Below are positions 59,442 through 64,000 of a stretch of 64,000 nucleotides of DNA, piece by piece (position 1 is the stretch's first letter; each line of letters begins with the position of its first letter). This DNA comes from Streptomyces hygroscopicus (GTDB taxonomy: Bacteria > Actinomycetota > Actinomycetes > Streptomycetales > Streptomycetaceae). Location of the stretch: assembly GCF_026168105.1 (NCBI RefSeq), contig NZ_LBMW01000036.1, forward strand, positions 20,681 through 84,680. The letters run 5' to 3'. The notes under the pieces were generated by a model that was given only the letters and a program-made list of their open reading frames with translations, ran no database searches and had not been told where the DNA came from. The position numbers and the translations under genes are program-made.

Positions 59442-62400
59442 ATGGCTACGACTGAGGGTGAACTTCGGGAGCTGATGGCCGGTCAGCTCGCGATCTGGTA
59501 CAGCCATCAGCTTGCGCCCGAGAACCCGTGCTTCAACGGTGCCGAGTACCTGGAGATCGGCGGCGAGTTGGATCTGGGCCTCCTGGTTAAGGCCTCGGAG
59601 CGCCTGATCGAGGAGGCGGACGCCGCTCGGCTGCGGATCCGCGAGTTCGACGGGCAGCCGCGGCAGTACTTCCATGACGTGAACGACTACCCGGTCGAGG
59701 TCCTCGATGTGAGCTCCGAGGCCGATCCGCACGCGGCGGCCGAGAGCCTCATGTGGGACGATCTGCGGCGGTCGAAGGGGGCGGCCGAACGGCCTCTCTA
59801 CACCATAAAGATATTCACGGCCGGTCCACGCCTCACCTTCTGGTACCAGCGGGCCTACCACGTGATCCTGGACGGCCGCAGCGCGGGGCTGGTGGTCGGC
59901 CGCCTGGCGCAGATCTACAACACCCTCCTGCAGGGCGGTTCGGTGGAAGAGGGCGCCCTGCCGTCCAGCACCGTACTGATGGACGCGGAACGCAAGTACC
60001 GGGCTTCTGCGGACTACGAAGCGGATCGCGAGTACTGGCGTGGTGTCCTGGCAGGCCTCCCGGAGGCGGAAGGCCTCGGCAGCAGCTACGCGGGGCGGGC
60101 CCAGCGAGCTCCCGTCCGGTTCGTCGAGAGCGTGGACGGTTCAATCGGGGCAAGCCTGAAGGCGGCGGCTCGCGGGCTGGGGACCAACTTTGCCGGTCTG
60201 ATGATCAGCGCTGCGGCTCTCTACCAGCACCATCTCACCGGACAGCGGGACGTGGTCGTGGGTGTTCCGGTGAGCGGCCGTGCAGGAACGCGGGATCTCG
60301 CGATTCCGTTCATGACCAACAATGTTCTCCCGATCCGGGTGACGATCGCCCCGGACACCTCTGTTGCGGACCTCGTGCGAAGGACGACCCGGGCGGTGCT
60401 GGAGGGCCTGCGCCATCAGCGGTACCGGTACGAGGAGATGCTCCACGACGCGATGCTCGGTGAGGGCGACCTCTGGGACCTGCTCATCAACGTGATGTCC
60501 TTCGATATCTACGAGCTGCCGTTCGGTGACTGCGCTGTGACCGCGCACAACCTGTCCAGCGGGCCGGTCGACAGCACCCGGATCGACGTCTACGACCGGT
60601 CCGGCATGAAGGTCGCCGTTGACGTGAACGCCGACGCTCCTGACCTTCCGTCAGGTGACGAGGTCTGCCGCCGCTTCCTCGCCATGGCGAACTGGCTCGT
60701 GTCCGTCGAGCCCGACGAACTGGTCAGCAGGTCCCACCTGCTGGACGCGGTTGAACGCCGGCGGGTGCTCGTCGAGTGGAACGACACCGAGGCCGATTTC
60801 GGGTCGGGGCTGGTGCCGGAGTTGTTCGAGGCGCAGGTTGCCCGGACTCCGGATGCGGTGGCGGTGGTCGTGGATGGTGTGGAGGTGTCGTTCGGGGAGT
60901 TGGATGTGCGGGCGAATCGTCTTGCGCAGTATCTGGTGGCGCAGGGGGTGGGTGCGGAGTCGCTGGTGGGGGTGTGTCTGCCGCGTGGTGTGGAGATGGT
61001 GGTGGCTGTTGTGGCGGTCTGGAAGGCGGGGGCGGGGTATCTGCCGATCGACCCGGAGTACCCGGTGGAGCGCATCGCCTACATGCTGGCCGACAGCGGC
61101 GCGGCTGTGACGCTGACGGAAAGTGCGGCGCTCGCCGGGCAACTGGCCGGCGCGGCCCGTGCAGTGGCGCTGGACAGTGCGTCGCTGGCGGCGCAGTTGT
61201 CGGTGTTGCCTGCGGTGGCTCCTTTGGTGCGGGTGTCCGGGGAGGGTCTGGCGTATGTGATGTATACGTCGGGGTCGACGGGGCGGCCGAAGGGGGTTGC
61301 GGTCACGCATGCGGGTCTGGCGAACTACGTCGGGTGGGCTGTGGGTGCGTACGGTGGGGGCGGTGGTGCGCCGTTGCATTCGTCGTTGGCGTTCGACTTG
61401 ACGGTGACCAGTGTGGTGGTGCCGTTGGTGTCGGGTGCTCCGGTGGTGGTGAGCCGGGCGGGTGGTGCGGAGGGTTTGGCGGAGCTGCTGGGTGATCGCG
61501 GTGGTTTCGGTCTGGTGAAGGTGGTTCCGGCGCATCTGCCTTTGTTGTCGCAGATGCTGGCTGGCAGTCAGATCATTGATGCGGCGGGGACGTGGGTGGT
61601 GGGGGGTGAGGCGTTGCCGGGTTCGGTGGTGCGGGCGTGGTTGGAGCGTGCTTGTGGGTCGGTGGTGGTCAATGAGTACGGTCCGACCGAGGCGGTGGTC
61701 GGGTGCTGTGTGTTCGAGGTGCGGGCGGGGCAGGAGGTGGTGGGTGATCGGGTGCCGATTGGGCGTCCGGTGGCGAACATGCGTCTGTATGTTCTGGATG
61801 AGTTCTTGCGGCCGGTGGCGCCGGGCGTGGGGGGTGAGCTGTATGTCGCGGGGGTGCAGGTGGCGCGGGGTTATGTGCGTCGCCCTGGTCTGACGGCGGA
61901 GCGGTTCGTGGCGAACCCCTTCGAGCCGGGGGTGCGGATGTATCGCACGGGCGATGTGGCGCGGTGGAGTCGGGATGGGCAGTTGGAGTATCTGGGGCGT
62001 GCGGATGAGCAGGTGAAGGTCCGTGGGTTCCGGATCGAGCCGGGCGAGGTCGAGGCCGTCCTGGCCGCGCACCCGCAGGTCGCGCAGGCTGCGGTGATCG
62101 CCCGCGAGGACACACCTGGCGACATCCAGCTGGTCGGGTATGTGGTGGTCGACGGCGTGGTCGATGACCTGGCGGAGGAGGTCCGGGTGTTCGCGGCCGA
62201 CAGGCTGCCCGAGCACATGGTCCCCGCCGCCGTCGTGGTGCTGGACGGGCTGCCGCTGGCCATGAGCGGCAAGCTGGACCGCAAGGCGCTGCCAGCCCCG
62301 GAATTCGGTACCTGGGCAGGGACCGGGCGCGGCCCGGCGAACGCGCGCGAGGAGATCCTGTGCGCCGCCTTCGCAGAGGTCCTGGGCCTGGAGCGCGTCG

Positions 62401-64000
62401 GTGTGGACGACAACTTCTTCCAGCTCGGTGGCCAGTCGCTGATGGCGATCCGCCTGGTGGGGGCGATACGCAAGCTTGGCGTGTCGGTGTCGGTGCGGGC
62501 TTTCTTCGAGTCCCCGACCCCGGCCGGCCTCGCACTCTCCGTGGGCGCGAGCAAGGTCGCCGTACCGGCGAACCTGATCCCCGCGGATGCCCGTGAGATC
62601 ACCCCGGAGATGCTGCCCCTGGTCGACCTGTCGGCCGACGAGGTCGCGCGGGTGGTGGCCTCGGTGGAGGGCGGTGCCGCCAACATCGCCGACGTCTACC
62701 CGCTGGCCCCGCTGCAGGAGGGCCTGCTCTTCCACCACCTGCTGGCCGAAGGCAACGACGACACCTATCTGGCCTCGGCCGTGATGGAGTTCGACTCCAG
62801 GGAACGGCTGGACGCCTTCGCCGGTGCCCTGCAGCAAGTGCTGGACCGGCACGACATCTTCCGCACGGCGATCGTGTGGGAGGGTCTGCCCGAGCCGGTC
62901 CAGGTGGTCTGGCGGCACGCCCAGCTGCCGGTGACCGAGGTGACCCTCGACCCGCAGGCCGCGGACCCGGTGGCCGAGCTGCCGGCGATCGTGGGCCGGA
63001 GGATGGACATCACGCGGGCCCCGCTGCTGAGCCTCCATGTGGCCTCGGTCGCGGACGGCCGCCGACTCGCGCTGCTGAGGCTTCACCACCTGGTGCAGGA
63101 CCACACCACGGTCGAGGTGCTGCTCGCCGAGATACGGGCCATCATGCTGGGGCGCGGCACCGAACTGCCGCAGCCGCTGCCGTTCCGCGATGTGGTGGTC
63201 CAGACCCGAGCGGGCCTCGACGGCGGAGAACATGAGCGGTTCTTCGCCGATCTGCTGGGGGACGTGACCGAGCCGACTGCGCCGTTCGGGCTGCTGGACA
63301 CGCGTGAGCCGGGGATGGACACCGTCGAGTCCGAAGTGCGGATCGCTCCGGACCTCGAGCGCCGGCTCCGCAGGGTCTCCCGGAAGGTCGGCGCCAGCCC
63401 CGCGACGCTGATGCACGTGGCGTGGGCCCGGGTGCTTGCGGCGGTGAGCGGCCACGACGACGTGGTCTTCGGCACGGTGCTGTTCGGCCGAATGAACGCC
63501 GATGCCGATGCGGATCGGGTGCTCGGCCCCTTCATGAACCTGCTGCCGGTGCGCGTGAAGACGGGGCAGCTGGGTGTGCTGGCCGCCGTGGGTGCGGTGC
63601 GGAGCCAGCTCGCCGCGTTGCTCGAGCACGAGCACGCGCCGCTCGCCGTGGCGCAGAACGCCAGTGGTGTGGAGGGCGACAGCCCCCTGTTCGCCTCCAT
63701 GTTCAACTACCGGCACAACGACCGCTCCGTCAGCAAGAGCGGTGCTCTCTTCGACGGCGTCGAGCTGCGGTCCTACCGGGAGCAGACCAACTACCCGCTG
63801 GCGGTGAATCTCGATGACGACGACGAGGGCATGCGTCTGACCGTCGATGCGGCTCGCCCGGTGGACCCGCAGCTGGTCGGCACACTGCTGTGCACGGTGA
63901 TGAGAAACCTGCTCGCCGCGCTGGAGCGGGCAGCGGCGGGTGGCCCCGAGATCGCTTTGGGCGCGGTTGAGGTGCTGGACGGGGCCGAGCGGCGTCGGGT
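59442..64000 (+). CDS. Non-ribosomal peptide synthetase, C-A-T-C... (runs off right edge)
   Basis: 1519 residues visible. C1 about 10-430 has YHVILDG (139-145) for HHxxxDG, and being first it should join the fatty acyl chain to residue 1. A about 457-960 has YTSGSTG near 608. The specificity residues read D-L-T-K-V-G-E-V-G (from FDLTVT, LVKVV, WVVGGE, NEYGPTEAVVG), one change from the known Asn code DLTKLGEVGK. T has Ser999 in LGGQSL. C2 about 1060-1500 has YPLAPLQEGLLFHHLL and HHLVQDH (1215-1221), where the last motif residue is His not Gly. ATG 59442 is assumed; ATG 59427 is an in-frame alternative, and neither has a strong ribosome-binding site. GT-rich codons between 60.8 and 62.0 kb suggest module exchange. 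Confidence 0.95.
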   Translation, partial: MATTEGELRELMAGQLAIWYSHQLAPENPCFNGAEYLEIGGELDLGLLVKASERLIEEADAARLRIREFDGQPRQYFHDVNDYPVEVLDVSSEADPHAAAESLMWDDLRRSKGAAERPLYTIKIFTAGPRLTFWYQRAYHVILDGRSAGLVVGRLAQIYNTLLQGGSVEEGALPSSTVLMDAERKYRASADYEADREYWRGVLAGLPEAEGLGSSYAGRAQRAPVRFVESVDGSIGASLKAAARGLGTNFAGLMISAAALYQHHLTGQRDVVVGVPVSGRAGTRDLAIPFMTNNVLPIRVTIAPDTSVADLVRRTTRAVLEGLRHQRYRYEEMLHDAMLGEGDLWDLLINVMSFDIYELPFGDCAVTAHNLSSGPVDSTRIDVYDRSGMKVAVDVNADAPDLPSGDEVCRRFLAMANWLVSVEPDELVSRSHLLDAVERRRVLVEWNDTEADFGSGLVPELFEAQVARTPDAVAVVVDGVEVSFGELDVRANRLAQYLVAQGVGAESLVGVCLPRGVEMVVAVVAVWKAGAGYLPIDPEYPVERIAYMLADSGAAVTLTESAALAGQLAGAARAVALDSASLAAQLSVLPAVAPLVRVSGEGLAYVMYTSGSTGRPKGVAVTHAGLANYVGWAVGAYGGGGGAPLHSSLAFDLTVTSVVVPLVSGAPVVVSRAGGAEGLAELLGDRGGFGLVKVVPAHLPLLSQMLAGSQIIDAAGTWVVGGEALPGSVVRAWLERACGSVVVNEYGPTEAVVGCCVFEVRAGQEVVGDRVPIGRPVANMRLYVLDEFLRPVAPGVGGELYVAGVQVARGYVRRPGLTAERFVANPFEPGVRMYRTGDVARWSRDGQLEYLGRADEQVKVRGFRIEPGEVEAVLAAHPQVAQAAVIAREDTPGDIQLVGYVVVDGVVDDLAEEVRVFAADRLPEHMVPAAVVVLDGLPLAMSGKLDRKALPAPEFGTWAGTGRGPANAREEILCAAFAEVLGLERVGVDDNFFQLGGQSLMAIRLVGAIRKLGVSVSVRAFFESPTPAGLALSVGASKVAVPANLIPADAREITPEMLPLVDLSADEVARVVASVEGGAANIADVYPLAPLQEGLLFHHLLAEGNDDTYLASAVMEFDSRERLDAFAGALQQVLDRHDIFRTAIVWEGLPEPVQVVWRHAQLPVTEVTLDPQAADPVAELPAIVGRRMDITRAPLLSLHVASVADGRRLALLRLHHLVQDHTTVEVLLAEIRAIMLGRGTELPQPLPFRDVVVQTRAGLDGGEHERFFADLLGDVTEPTAPFGLLDTREPGMDTVESEVRIAPDLERRLRRVSRKVGASPATLMHVAWARVLAAVSGHDDVVFGTVLFGRMNADADADRVLGPFMNLLPVRVKTGQLGVLAAVGAVRSQLAALLEHEHAPLAVAQNASGVEGDSPLFASMFNYRHNDRSVSKSGALFDGVELRSYREQTNYPLAVNLDDDDEGMRLTVDAARPVDPQLVGTLLCTVMRNLLAALERAAAGGPEIALGAVEVLDGAERRR

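Noticed and set aside
59287..59475. Small open frame overlapping the NRPS start
   Set aside because: Cys/Arg-rich translation, no ribosome-binding site, and it overlaps the NRPS coding region in another frame.

Overview
The window is very GC-rich with dense gene packing, many GTG starts, ATGA-type stop/start overlaps and a SARP-type regulator. It reads as chromosomal DNA of Streptomyces or a close actinomycete relative, and almost all of it is specialised metabolism. No rRNA, tRNA, CRISPR array or replication origin was seen.

Region A (about 1-18.3 kb) is a tailoring-rich block. It holds the tail of an acyltransferase, a two-component system, a secreted beta-helix protein, two O-methyltransferases, a P450 with its ferredoxin, a MarR regulator facing an unknown protein across a perfect palindrome, a DHA2 exporter, a TenA-like fragment, a glycosyltransferase, an SDR and a flavin monooxygenase. 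It also carries much decay: an IS3-type transposase relic, an O-methyltransferase relic, a frameshifted SDR and an IS5-type relic. Region B (18.6-24 kb) is a compact RiPP-like unit: a 98-aa candidate precursor overlapping a fused leader-binding/E1-like/YcaO cyclodehydratase, with a divergent SARP regulator and an acyl-CoA carboxylase beta subunit.

Region C (25.5-35.8 kb) contains a tightly overlapped minus-strand operon: amidohydrolase, LeuB-like dehydrogenase, acyl-CoA dehydrogenase, and a U32-like/acyl-CoA dehydrogenase fusion. LLM and quinone oxidoreductases, an HxlR regulator between two inverted copies of a 58-bp element, and a LysR regulator follow. Region D (36-46.4 kb) is a plus-strand PKS operon: a KS-AT-DH-ACP protein, a DHA2 exporter, an acyl-CoA dehydrogenase, an SDR and a KASIII-like enzyme, then a DUF5988-type protein and another SDR.

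Region E (46.5-48.1 kb) is a membrane protein/ImmA-like metallopeptidase pair. Region F (49-64 kb) is the start of a lipopeptide assembly line: a SyrP-like dioxygenase, a LuxR regulator, a fatty acyl-AMP ligase, two large acyl-CoA dehydrogenases, a free ACP, a P450 and an NRPS running off the right edge. The NRPS begins with a condensation domain, and its first adenylation domain reads DLTKVGEVG(K), an asparagine-type code. The inferred product is an N-acylated, probably unsaturated, lipopeptide starting with Asn.

The likely picture is two or three neighbouring or interleaved clusters. Where one ends and the next begins cannot be settled from sequence alone.
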